Origin: Streptomyces sp. BHT-5-2
GTDB lineage: Bacteria > Actinomycetota > Actinomycetes > Streptomycetales > Streptomycetaceae
Reading direction: 5' to 3'
Length of the DNA stretch: 64,000 nt
Assembly: GCF_019774615.1 (NCBI RefSeq)
Contig: NZ_CP081496.1
Span: 1,860,001 to 1,924,000 of the forward strand
Below the pieces are notes generated by a model. That model was not told the DNA's origin and searched no databases. It saw only the letters and a list, made by a program, of their open reading frames with translations. The translations under genes and the position numbers were made by a program. Positions 16,468 to 23,442 of this stretch are shown in pieces (the stretch's first letter is position 1; each line of letters opens with the position of its first letter).

Positions 16468-16881
16468 ATGATCAAGAAGACGCTGGCAACCGCCGCCGCG
16501 GCTGCCTCCATTGTCGGGGTGGCCGCGGCGGCCGCTCCTGAGGCAGTGGCCTCGGGCCATCAGCACGGCACGTCGACCGTCAACGGCAACGGTGCGAAGC
16601 AGTTCTTCGGAAACTCGACGACGTACGGCTACATGAGCCCGCAGATCGGTCTGATCCAGGGCTCGCTCAACAAGCCCTGTGTCGGCCTGCCGGCCAAGCT
16701 GAACCTCGGCTCGCTGGTCGGCGGAGTCCCGGTCACGGTGCAGGACATCAACGTCCTGTCCTCGCCGCAGAACCAGCAGTGCACCGAAAACTCCACCCAG
16801 GCCAAGGGCGACGAGCCGCTGTCGCACATCCTGGACGACATCCCGATCCTCTCCGGGAACGGCAAGCACAACCGCCGCTGA
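16468..16881 (+). CDS. rdl: Rodlin 2
   Basis: 137 residues. Signal peptide to about AAPEAVA, then the rodlin domain: GNSTTYGYMSPQIGLIQGSL, NKPCVGLPAKLNLGSL, VQDINVLSSPQNQQCTENS, and DEPLSHILDDIPILSGNG. It lacks the basic tail of rodlins 1 and 3 and so is closest to the classical RdlA/RdlB length. ATG 16468 follows GAAGGATCAATA. Confidence 0.94.
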   Translation: MIKKTLATAAAAASIVGVAAAAAPEAVASGHQHGTSTVNGNGAKQFFGNSTTYGYMSPQIGLIQGSLNKPCVGLPAKLNLGSLVGGVPVTVQDINVLSSPQNQQCTENSTQAKGDEPLSHILDDIPILSGNGKHNRR

Positions 16882-16893
16882 TCCGCCGCAGCG

Positions 16894-16935
16894 TGCCCGG
16901 GCCGCCCGGATTTCCTTGTCCTGGCGGCCCGGGCA
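16894..16935 (+). terminator. Terminator after rodlin 2
   Basis: TGCCCGGGCCGCC (16894-16906) and GGCGGCCCGGGCA (16923-16935) form a perfect 13-bp stem with a 16-base loop. Confidence 0.75.
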
Positions 16936-17030
16936 TTCGCGGGTTTATCGGCCGGCCGACCCGCGGATTGTTATTTTCCCGTGACCGTCGGCGGTCCGGG
17001 CGGATCGTTAGGGATAGCGTGTGGAGGGAT

Positions 17031-17080
17031 GCATGCCAATGCCCTCGCGAGATGATGGGGTTGCCGGGGCATTGGCATGC
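17031..17080. repeat. 14-bp inverted repeat between rodlins 2 and 3
   Basis: GCATGCCAATGCCC (17031-17044) and GGGCATTGGCATGC (17067-17080) are perfect complements with a 22-base loop. Rodlin 2 already has its own terminator about 100 bp upstream and the rodlin 3 promoter lies 110 bp downstream, so its role is unexplained: an operator, or a hairpin in a small RNA. The rest of the 386-bp gap holds no gene. Confidence 0.6.
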
Positions 17081-17188
17081 CGGCCGGAAAAGAACGCAGG
17101 GTCCGGAAACGTTCTCGTGATTTCGTCGGCCGGTGATGCGCCGTAGGTCTTTTCGGGAGAATGATCGCCATCTATTTGGGTGATGGTG

Positions 17189-17216
17189 CGGAACTCGGGT
17201 GCTCGCGGTCGGTTGT
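17189..17216 (+). promoter_or_regulatory. Candidate sigma-BldN-type promoter of rodlin 3
   Basis: CGGAAC (17189-17194), 16-bp spacer, GGTTGT (17211-17216). The spacing is identical to that of the other two rodlins; the -10 is weaker. Confidence 0.45.
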
Positions 17217-17267
17217 TCAAACAGGGCTCCCGTGCCGGGAGTTCCTTCTCCTGAAGGGTTTAGCGCG

Positions 17268-17702
17268 ATGAACAAGATGATGGCGGCCGCGGCGATCGCG
17301 GCATCGCTCGTCGGAATTTCGGCCGCGGCGGCTCCAGAGGCCCTGGCGGCCGGTGGTGAGCACGGCGGCGTCAAGACCGTCAACGGCAACGGTGCCAAGT
17401 CCGTGTACGGCAACTCCCGGACGAAGGGGAAGCTCAGCACCCAGCTCGGGCTCTTCCAGGGCAGCCTGAACGACCTGTGCATCGGCCTGCCCGCCAAGGG
17501 GAACTTCGGTTCGCTGGTCGGCTTCGTCCCGGTCACGGTGCAGGACATCAACGTCCTGTCCTCGCCGCAGAACCAGCAGTGCACCAGGAACTCGACGCAG
17601 GCCAAGCGCGACGAGGCGCTGTCGCACATTCTGGACGACGACCCGATCCTGTCGGGCAACGGGATCAAGAACGGGTTCAAGAGCCGAATGAAGAGGCGCT
17701 GA
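17268..17702 (+). CDS. rdl: Rodlin 3
   Basis: 144 residues with signal peptide to about APEALA and the full rodlin domain: STQLGLFQGSLNDLCIGLP, VQDINVLSSPQNQQCTRNS, DEALSHILDDDPILSGNG. The tail IKNGFKSRMKRR is basic like that of rodlin 1. NKPC is changed to NDLC. Bases 17696-17722, spanning the stop codon, are identical to 15006-15032 after rodlin 1, so the two descend from a duplication that included the 3' flank. Confidence 0.93.
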   Translation: MNKMMAAAAIAASLVGISAAAAPEALAAGGEHGGVKTVNGNGAKSVYGNSRTKGKLSTQLGLFQGSLNDLCIGLPAKGNFGSLVGFVPVTVQDINVLSSPQNQQCTRNSTQAKRDEALSHILDDDPILSGNGIKNGFKSRMKRR

Positions 17703-17738
17703 CGGGCGTCGGCCCCGGCCGACTGATCGTTTGTGACA

Positions 17739-17777
17739 CCGGGCGGCCGGCGGGCGAGTGCGCCGCCGGCCGCCCGG
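17739..17777 (+). terminator. Terminator after rodlin 3
   Basis: CCGGGCGGCCGGCGG (17739-17753) pairs perfectly over 15 bp with 17763-17777 across a 9-base loop. It is homologous to the hairpin after rodlin 1. Confidence 0.75.
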
Positions 17778-17838
17778 TCGTACGGGCACGACGGGCTGCG
17801 GGCGGGCAGCCCGGACACGAGCTGTGGAGTGAGGGGAC

Positions 17839-18357
17839 ATGCGACGGAGCCTGAAGGCGTGCGTGCTCGCGGTGGCGGTTTCGGGGGTGCTGGGGGCGGG
17901 TGCCGGTCCGTCGTTCGCGGGCGCCGGTGGGCCGGGCGGCGCCGTGGACGGACCCGGCGCGCTGGCCGGGAACGCGGTCCGGGTGGAGGTGCACGCCCCG
18001 TTCACCGTGTGCGGCAACTCCCTTGTGGTGGTGGGGGTGTTGAACTCGGGAACGGGGGACCGGTGCGGGAACGGCCCGGCGGCCGGGCGGGCCGTACCGG
18101 TGCGGCGTGCCGCGGAGCCGACGAAGCACCGGCGGCGGGTGGCCGGGGGGCCGGCGCGGACATCCCGGCTGCACACCGGGGCGCGGAGCGGGCACGACCC
18201 CCGGGTGGGGGCGGTGGCGCGGGCCGGGCGGTCGGCGGGGAAGGCACTGCTGGCGGCCAGTGGTGCGGAGCGGCTGGAGGTGGCGGCCGCGACCGGCGGC
18301 GGGCTGCTGGTCGCCGGGGCGGCGCTGCTGCGCCGGGCCCGCAGGCGCCAGGGGTGA
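17839..18357 (+). CDS. Long chaplin with one chaplin domain and a variant sortase signal
   Basis: 172 residues. Signal peptide to about SFAGA, then one divergent chaplin domain (residues 38-78: GPGALAGN, VEVHAPFTVCGN, and LNSGTGDRCGN with both Cys). A basic, low-complexity linker of about 55 residues follows. The C-terminus has sorting-signal layout: LAASG (138-142), AERLE, hydrophobic TGGGLLVAGAALL, then RRARRR. Known long chaplins (ChpA-C) have two chaplin domains and an LAXTG signal for class E sortase; here one domain is missing and Ser replaces Thr. ATG 17839 follows GTGAGGGGAC. Confidence 0.85.
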   Translation: MRRSLKACVLAVAVSGVLGAGAGPSFAGAGGPGGAVDGPGALAGNAVRVEVHAPFTVCGNSLVVVGVLNSGTGDRCGNGPAAGRAVPVRRAAEPTKHRRRVAGGPARTSRLHTGARSGHDPRVGAVARAGRSAGKALLAASGAERLEVAAATGGGLLVAGAALLRRARRRQG

Positions 18358-18687
18358 GCGCGGGTCGTCGGAGGCTCCGGTGGGGCTCCGGCGGCCGGCC
18401 GAGCGGTGCGGCGGGCCGCTCGGCCTGGGCCACCCGGTCGAGGCGGCGCCCTGGGCGCCGGACGTCCCGACCGCGGCCGTCGTACCGCTGGCGCCGGGCG
18501 GAGCTGCGGCTGGAAGCCGCCCGGGGATACGACGGGTCGTGCGGATCAACGGGTGAGAAAGGTGCCCGGCACGGGAAGGATCGTTCTTTCGCTCGTTGGT
18601 GGGATGCGTCTTAACCGGATGTTCAGGGAAGAATGGGGGCAAAAGCCATAAAGGCTATTAAGCGTAGTTAAGTGAGGGGGAGTGGGC
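18358..18687. other. 330-bp intergenic region
   Basis: No gene seen. The last 70 bp are markedly AT-rich for this genome (ATAAAGGCTATTAAGCGTAG and following), ending in AGTTAAGTGAGGGGG, which supplies the ribosome-binding site of the nitrilase gene. This is the probable promoter, but no clear -10/-35 pair was assigned. Confidence 0.5.
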
Positions 18688-19533
18688 ATGCTTGTCGCGC
18701 TGGCGCAGACCGACTGCGCACTGGGGGACGTACCGGAGAACCTGCGGGTCGCACGGGAGCAGATCGAGCAGGCCGCGGCGCAGGGGGCGGATCTCGTCGT
18801 CTTTCCCGAACTCAGCCTGCACGGCTATCACTTGGGGGCGCTCAAGCGGGACGAGTCCATCGAGGCGGACGATCCGCGGCTGCGGGAGCTGAGCTCCCTG
18901 GGGCCGGATGTGCTGGTCGGGTTCCACGAGCACACCCGGTTGCGGGCGTACAACACCTCCGCGTACTACGTGGACGGGGAGCTGGCGCATGCACACCGCA
19001 AGCTCTATCTGCCGAACTATCTGGCCTGGGAGGAGCGCAAGCACGTCAGCCCGGGGCAGTCGCTGCGCTCGTACGAGCTGGCGAAGTCGACGAGCGGGGG
19101 GCGGGGGGCGACGCTGGTCTGCAACGACGCCTGGCAGCCGGTGCTGCCGTGGCTGGCGGTGCAGGACGGGGCCGAGGTGCTGTTTGTGCCGACCAACAGC
19201 GCGGCGAGCCTGGACCCGGAGGCGATGGACACCGGGCTGTACTGGGACACCCTGCTGTCCTATACGGCGCGGATGTTGCAGTGCTGGGTGGTCTTCGTCA
19301 ACCGGGTGGGCAACGAGCACGGGGCGTCGTTCTGGGGCGGCTCGCGGGTGGTGGATCCGCGGGGCGCGGTGGTGGCGCAGGCGCCCAAGTGGGAGCCCTC
19401 GCTGGTCACGGTGGAGATCGATCCGGCCGAGGCGCGCCGGCAGCGGCGGGCGGTGCCGCTGGTCGCGGAGGCCCGGCTGGGGCTGGTCGACCGCGAGGTG
19501 CGGCGGTTGATCGACGAGGGCGGCGACCACTGA
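18688..19533 (+). CDS. Carbon-nitrogen hydrolase (nitrilase superfamily)
   Basis: 281 residues with the Glu-Lys-Cys triad: E41 in VVFPELSLHGY, K105 in HRKLYLPN and C145 in TLVCNDAW. Members hydrolyse nitriles, amides or carbamoyl groups; the motif around Cys (CNDAW) does not allow a substrate call. ATG 18688 is preferred since GAGGGGG lies 8 bp upstream; GTG 18682 would sit too close to it. The gene stands alone, converging on tatA. Confidence 0.85.
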   Translation: MLVALAQTDCALGDVPENLRVAREQIEQAAAQGADLVVFPELSLHGYHLGALKRDESIEADDPRLRELSSLGPDVLVGFHEHTRLRAYNTSAYYVDGELAHAHRKLYLPNYLAWEERKHVSPGQSLRSYELAKSTSGGRGATLVCNDAWQPVLPWLAVQDGAEVLFVPTNSAASLDPEAMDTGLYWDTLLSYTARMLQCWVVFVNRVGNEHGASFWGGSRVVDPRGAVVAQAPKWEPSLVTVEIDPAEARRQRRAVPLVAEARLGLVDREVRRLIDEGGDH

Positions 19534-19554
19534 CCGCCGCGGGCGCGGGCCCGG

Positions 19555-19752
19555 TCAGTGGCCGGCGGGCTGCTCCGTGCGGGGGGCCTCGGCGGGCTGC
19601 TCGTCCCGGAGGGCCTTGGTCTCCGACTTGAGGATGCGCATCGAGCGGCCGAGGCCGCGCGCCATGTCGGGGAGCTTCTTGGATCCGAAGAGCAGCACGA
19701 GGACGGCCACGATCAGGATCAGGTGCCAGGGCTCCAGGGCGTTGCGCAGCAT
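19555..19752 (-). CDS. tatA: Sec-independent translocase TatA/TatE-like protein
   Basis: 65 residues: one membrane helix ([20 protein letters not shown]) with the FGSKKLP hinge, then an amphipathic helix [19 protein letters not shown] and a short acidic/Pro tail. This is TatA architecture. It is probably a second TatA, since the main Streptomyces tatA lies with tatC elsewhere. It lies 111 bp beyond the stop of rpsN on the same strand, so it could be read from the zinc operon. Confidence 0.9.
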   Translation of the reverse strand: MLRNALEPWHLILIVAVLVLLFGSKKLPDMARGLGRSMRILKSETKALRDEQPAEAPRTEQPAGH

Positions 19753-19863
19753 GGCGCTCTCGCTTTCGTCGGGGGTGCCTGCGGGTTCTGTCCAGTATTA
19801 CCCGAAGGGCCCGGCCACCCGGCCCAGGGGGCGTGCCCGGGGGCGGGTGGCCGGGGCTGGCGG

Positions 19864-20169
19864 TCACCAGCTGGACTTGGTGACCCCTGGCAGATGGCCC
19901 TTGTGCGCCTGCTCGCGGAGGTTGATCCGGGAGAGGCCGAAGGTGCGGAGGTAGCCGCGCGGGCGGCCGTCGACGCCGTCGCGGTTGCGGACGCGGGTGG
20001 CGCTGGCGTCCCGCGGCTGGCGGGACAGCTCCCGCCGGGCGGCGGTCCGCTCGTCGTCGGAGGAGCGGGGGTTGCGGATCACGGCCTTGAGGACGGCCCG
20101 GCGGGCGGCGTAGCGGGCGACCGTGAGGCGGCGCTGCTCGTTCTTGGCGATCTTGCTCTTCTTGGCCAT
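19864..20169 (-). CDS. rpsN: 30S ribosomal protein S14, zinc-free paralogue
   Basis: 101 residues, the long S14 form: [14 protein letters not shown] start and [31 protein letters not shown] end. There are no Cys at all, so the zinc knuckle is absent. Such copies replace zinc-containing S14 in zinc starvation. ATG 20169 overlaps the TGA of rpmB (ATGA), so the two are translationally coupled. Confidence 0.96.
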   Translation of the reverse strand: MAKKSKIAKNEQRRLTVARYAARRAVLKAVIRNPRSSDDERTAARRELSRQPRDASATRVRNRDGVDGRPRGYLRTFGLSRINLREQAHKGHLPGVTKSSW

Positions 20170-20405
20170 CAGACCTTCTCCCCCCGGGCGCGGATGCGGG
20201 CGACGGCGGCCTCGACGCCGATCGCGTCGACGGTCCTGATCCCCTTGGCGCTCAGGGTCAGCCGGATGTGGCGGCCCTCGCTCGCCAGCCAGTAGCGCTT
20301 GCGCTGGATGTTGGGGTCGAAGCGGCGGGAGGTGCGGCGGTGCGAGTGGGAGACGGTCTTGCCGAAGCCCGGCGCGCGGCCGGTCAGCTGGCAGTGGGCG
20401 GACAT
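20169..20405 (-). CDS. rpmB: 50S ribosomal protein L28, zinc-free paralogue
   Basis: 78 residues: [35 protein letters not shown] and a C-terminal [13 protein letters not shown] region. Only one Cys remains, so no four-Cys zinc site can form. It is the first gene of the leftward zinc operon (rpmB-rpsN); its start lies 73 bp from the divergent rpmG start. Confidence 0.95.
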   Translation of the reverse strand: MSAHCQLTGRAPGFGKTVSHSHRRTSRRFDPNIQRKRYWLASEGRHIRLTLSAKGIRTVDAIGVEAAVARIRARGEKV

Positions 20406-20444
20406 GGTGCGGTCCCTCCGGTGGTCGAGCCCTCCACGGGCTTA

Positions 20445-20472
20445 TTGAAAATGGAAACCATTTGCGTATACT
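20445..20472 (+). promoter_or_regulatory. Near-consensus promoter with embedded Zur-type palindrome
   Basis: TTGAAA (20445-20450), 16-bp spacer, TATACT (20467-20472). The spacer contains AAATGG-AAA-CCATTT (20449-20463), a perfect inverted repeat resembling Streptomyces Zur boxes (TGAAAATGATTTTCA-like), also facing the rpmB promoter. A start site about 7 bp past TATACT coincides with the rpmG ATG at 20479, so the transcript may be leaderless. Confidence 0.7.
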
Positions 20473-20478
20473 AACCAC

Positions 20479-20643
20479 ATGGCCCGCAACGAGATACGCC
20501 CGGTCGTCAAACTCCGGTCCACCGCCGGCACCGGGTTCACCTACGTCACCCGCAAGAACCGCCGTAACGACCCCGACCGACTGGAACTGCGCAAGTACGA
20601 CCCGGTCGCCGGCCGGCACGTCACCTTCCGAGAGGAGCGCTGA
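20479..20643 (+). CDS. rpmG: 50S ribosomal protein L33, zinc-free paralogue
   Basis: 54 residues: [39 protein letters not shown] and [16 protein letters not shown]. The two CXXC pairs of zinc L33 are absent. There is no ribosome-binding site before ATG 20479, consistent with leaderless translation. First gene of the rightward operon. Confidence 0.96.
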   Translation: MARNEIRPVVKLRSTAGTGFTYVTRKNRRNDPDRLELRKYDPVAGRHVTFREER

Positions 20644-20648
20644 GCCCG

Positions 20649-20903
20649 ATGCAGCCTGGAATCCACCCCGCCTACGGGCCCGTCGTCTTCCGCGACCGGG
20701 CCGGCGACTTCGCCTTCCTCACCCGCTCGACGATGACCAGTGACAAGACCGTGGAGTGGGAGGACGGGAACACCTATCCCGTCGTCGACGTCGAGATCTC
20801 CTCGGCGAGCCACCCCTTCTACACGGGCACCGCGCGGGTGCTGGACACCGCCGGCCGGGTCGAGCGGTTCGAGCGTCGGTACGGCAAGCGCGGGGCCCGC
20901 TGA
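20649..20903 (+). CDS. rpmE2: 50S ribosomal protein L31 type B
   Basis: 84 residues: [26 protein letters not shown], then the type B insertion [22 protein letters not shown] and the RYGKRG end. No Cys, so it is the zinc-independent type. AGAGGAG lies just upstream; only 5 bp separate it from rpmG. Its TGA shares bases with the next ATG (TGATG). Confidence 0.96.
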   Translation: MQPGIHPAYGPVVFRDRAGDFAFLTRSTMTSDKTVEWEDGNTYPVVDVEISSASHPFYTGTARVLDTAGRVERFERRYGKRGAR

Positions 20904-22051
20904 TGGAGCGGCTGAGCGTGGTGCTGGTGGGCGGCCTGCACGCGGACGCCCGGCGGGCCGCCGTCGAGCGGCTGCTGACGGCCGTCCCCGGCAGCGTCGC
21001 CCTCCACCACGACCTGGCCTCGGCGGCCGACGGCACCGTCCGGCGCACCGTCCGCGACGCCGGCGGCATGCTGGACACCGGCGAGGCGCCGCTGGTCAAC
21101 GACTGCGCCTGCTGTGCGCTGCGCGAGGACCTGGTGCCCGAGCTGGAGCGGCTGGCCGCGGGCCGGACCTGCCGGCTGGCCGTCGTCGAGCTGTGGGACT
21201 CGGTCGAGCCCAAGGCGATGGCCGAGGTGGTCACCTCGCACGGGGGCGACGGCCTGGAGCTGACCGGGGTGATCACCGCCGTCGATCCGGCGCTGCTGCT
21301 GCCCTATCTGGGCAACGGTGACGACCTCGCCGAGGCCGGACTGGCGGCCGCCGCCTCCGACCAGCGCACGATCGCCGACACCTGGGCGCGCCAGCTGGAG
21401 TACGCGACGGTGCTGGCGCTGGCCGCGGGGGAGGAGCCCGCGGACGACGCAGATCTCGCGCTGCTGGCGCAGCTGCACTCGACGGCCCGCCAAGTCCCTG
21501 TGGAGTCCGGGGAGTTGGCCGCGGCCGCGCTGGCCGGCTTCGATGTGGAGGCCGCTGCGGGCCGGCAGCATCCGGCCTGCGCGCTGCTGCCCCAGGAGGC
21601 CGACGCGGCCGGCGTGGCCACCCTCGTCTGGCGCGGCGGCCGGCCCTTCCACCCCGAGCGGCTCTACGCGGCCCTGGAGGACCTGGCCTGCGCGGCGGCG
21701 CGCAGCCGGGGGCGGTTCTGGCTGGCCGACCGGCCGGACACCCTGCTGTCCTGGGACGCCGCGGGCGGCGCGCTGTGCGTGGAGAACGCCGGGCCGTGGC
21801 TGGCGGCGCTGCCGGACGCCGCCTGGGAGCTGGTGCCGCCCATGCGGCGCGCGGCCGCCGCGCTGGACTGGCACCCCGAGCACGGCGACCGCGGGCAGCA
21901 CCTGGTCTTCACCTCGCCGGGGTTGGACCGCGACGGGCTGCGGCTGCTGCTGGAGTCCTGCCTGCTCACCGACGCCGAGTACGCGGGCGGTCCGGCGGCC
22001 TGGAAGGGCCTGGCGCCGGCCTTCGACGAGCTGCTCGACCCCGTGTCGTGA
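20903..22051 (+). CDS. CobW/COG0523-like protein with a degenerate P-loop
   Basis: 382 residues. The metal-binding CXCC motif is intact (VNDCACCALRED, C68-C70-C71) and a C-terminal CobW domain is present (LVWRGGRPFHPERLYAAL, HLVFTSPGLDRDGL). COG0523 proteins are GTPase metallochaperones that supply zinc in starvation. However, the Walker A site reads VGGLHADARRAAV, without the GKT residues that bind phosphate, so GTP hydrolysis is doubtful. It sits inside the Zur-type operon, overlapping rpmE2 by one base. Confidence 0.82.
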   Translation: MERLSVVLVGGLHADARRAAVERLLTAVPGSVALHHDLASAADGTVRRTVRDAGGMLDTGEAPLVNDCACCALREDLVPELERLAAGRTCRLAVVELWDSVEPKAMAEVVTSHGGDGLELTGVITAVDPALLLPYLGNGDDLAEAGLAAAASDQRTIADTWARQLEYATVLALAAGEEPADDADLALLAQLHSTARQVPVESGELAAAALAGFDVEAAAGRQHPACALLPQEADAAGVATLVWRGGRPFHPERLYAALEDLACAAARSRGRFWLADRPDTLLSWDAAGGALCVENAGPWLAALPDAAWELVPPMRRAAAALDWHPEHGDRGQHLVFTSPGLDRDGLRLLLESCLLTDAEYAGGPAAWKGLAPAFDELLDPVS

Positions 22052-22156
22052 CGCCCCGTACGCCGTGACGCCCTGTACTCCGTGACGCCCGGCCGCGCGC
22101 CGGTCCGCGGAAAGCCCGCACAAGCCCCAAGCAGCCCGCAGTAAGGAAGCTCTGCC

Positions 22157-22393
22157 ATGCCCCGTCGGAACCCCTCGCGGCGTCAGGCCGCCACCCGCCC
22201 CAACCCGCTGGACGCGGCGGGCATCATGTACATCGACTACAAGGACACCGATCTGCTGCGGAAGTTCCTCTCGGACCGCGGCAAGATCCGGAGTCGCCGG
22301 GTCACCCGGGTCACCGCCCAGCAGCAGCGGCAGCTGGCCCGCGCGATCAAGAACGCCCGGGAGATGGCGCTGCTGCCGTACGGCTCGCGGTGA
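22157..22393 (+). CDS. rpsR: 30S ribosomal protein S18, zinc-free paralogue
   Basis: 78 residues: [20 protein letters not shown], then [39 protein letters not shown], and [12 protein letters not shown]. No Cys. AAGGAAG precedes ATG 22157 at about 7 bp. The 105-bp gap after the CobW-like gene contains a repeated CCGTGACGCCC but no promoter I can identify, so co-transcription is likely. Confidence 0.95.
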   Translation: MPRRNPSRRQAATRPNPLDAAGIMYIDYKDTDLLRKFLSDRGKIRSRRVTRVTAQQQRQLARAIKNAREMALLPYGSR

Positions 22394-22420
22394 CGGGCGG
22401 CCCCGTACCGGGCGCGACCG

Positions 22421-22461
22421 GTAGGAGATTCCCTACGTTTGACGCGTAGGGAATCTCCTAC
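22421..22461. promoter_or_regulatory. Large palindromic operator of the ArsR/SRPBCC operon
   Basis: GTAGGAGATTCCCTACG (22421-22437) and its exact reverse complement (22445-22461) flank TTTGACG. Each arm is itself a dyad GTAGG-N6-CCTAC, so two operator half-pairs lie in inverted order. TTGACG (22439-22444) in the loop and TATTTT (22463-22468) could be -35 and -10. Repression by the adjacent ArsR protein is inferred. Confidence 0.75.
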
Positions 22462-22474
22462 GTATTTTGGGGGC

Positions 22475-22846
22475 GTGAACGCCACTCCCGTACCGCCGCG
22501 CCCCGTTCTGTCCGAGCCGGACCAGGACCGGGTCTTCGCGGCGCTCGCCAACGGCACCCGCCGTGAGGTGCTCCGCCTGCTGCGGGACGACGGGCCGCAG
22601 CCCGTCCAGCGGCTGGCCGAGCACTTCGCGATGAGCCGGCCGAGCCTGTCCGAGCATCTGAAGGTGCTGCGCCAGGCCGGGCTGGTGAGCGAGCAGCGGG
22701 CCGGCCGGCAGCGGATCTACCGCCTGGAGGCCGCGCCGCTGAGCGAGGTGCAGGACTGGCTCGGACCCTACGAGCGGTTCTGGCGCGCGAAGCTCGCGGG
22801 CCTGGCCGAGCTGCTCGACCGCATCCCCCACGAAGAGGCACGATGA
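22475..22846 (+). CDS. ArsR family repressor
   Basis: 123 residues of winged helix: DRVFAALANGTRREVLRLLR, VQRLAEHFAMSRPSLSEHLK as recognition helix, VLRQAGLVSEQRAGRQRIYRL as wing. No Cys metal site, so it is of the non-metal subgroup usually paired with SRPBCC proteins. GTG 22475 is used (FGGVNATPVP in the longer frame); it lies only 6 bp from the putative -10, so the mRNA may be leaderless. The stop overlaps the next ATG. Confidence 0.9.
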   Translation: MNATPVPPRPVLSEPDQDRVFAALANGTRREVLRLLRDDGPQPVQRLAEHFAMSRPSLSEHLKVLRQAGLVSEQRAGRQRIYRLEAAPLSEVQDWLGPYERFWRAKLAGLAELLDRIPHEEAR

Positions 22847-23325
22847 ACACCCACGGCTTCCCGGCCCCCGACGACGACCCGGCGGACGCGACGACCCTCC
22901 GCGTCGACCACTTCCTGCCGCACCCCCCGGCCAAGGTCTGGCGGGCGCTGACCGAGCCGGAGCTGATCGCCCAGTGGATGATGCCGGGCGACTTCCGGCT
23001 GGAGGTCGGCCACCGCTACGAGATGCGGACGCTGCCCCGGCCGAACTCCAACTTCTCCGGCACGGTCGTCGCCGAGGTGATCGGGTTCGAACCGGAGCGG
23101 ACGCTGCGGCTGCGCTGGCGGGACGCCGACGAGGGGCAGGGCAACCGCGCCGACTGGACCATTACCTGGACCCTGGAACCCGAGGGGCGCGGTACGCGTC
23201 TCTTCCTCGTCCACGAGGGCTTCGATCCCGACGACCCGTACCAGGTGCAGGCGCACCGCATCATGGGCGGCGGATGGCGGGCGATTGTGACGGAGGGTCT
23301 GGGGAAGGTGCTCAACAAAATGTGA
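22843..23325 (+). CDS. SRPBCC (AHSA1-like) domain protein
   Basis: 160 residues, the Activator of Hsp90 ATPase homologue 1-like fold: VDHFLPHPPAKVWRALTEPE, LIAQWMMPGDFRLEVGHRYE, GTVVAEVIGFEPERTLRLRW, TRLFLVHEGFD, GGGWRAIVTEGL. These bind hydrophobic ligands. The ATGA overlap with the ArsR gene shows a two-gene operon; such pairs are widespread but their ligand is unknown. Confidence 0.88.
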   Translation: MNTHGFPAPDDDPADATTLRVDHFLPHPPAKVWRALTEPELIAQWMMPGDFRLEVGHRYEMRTLPRPNSNFSGTVVAEVIGFEPERTLRLRWRDADEGQGNRADWTITWTLEPEGRGTRLFLVHEGFDPDDPYQVQAHRIMGGGWRAIVTEGLGKVLNKM

Positions 23326-23346
23326 CCACCTCGGCACCGGCTGTCG

Positions 23347-23374
23347 TGCACGTGCATCTGCGCATGCATCCGCA
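23347..23374. promoter_or_regulatory. Motif shared by the DUF397 and XRE promoters (copy 1)
   Basis: TGCACGTGCATCTGC (23347-23361) is the exact reverse complement of 24452-24466. It contains the perfect palindrome TGCACGTGCA and runs into a tandem GCATCTGCGCAT / GCATCCGCATG. It lies 80-95 bp upstream of the DUF397 gene. Confidence 0.6.
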
Positions 23375-23442
23375 TGTGAACGCAGCTATGATCCCGGGCA
23401 GTTGACACCATTCATCACCGCGTTCACCACCGGGAGAGCCCT

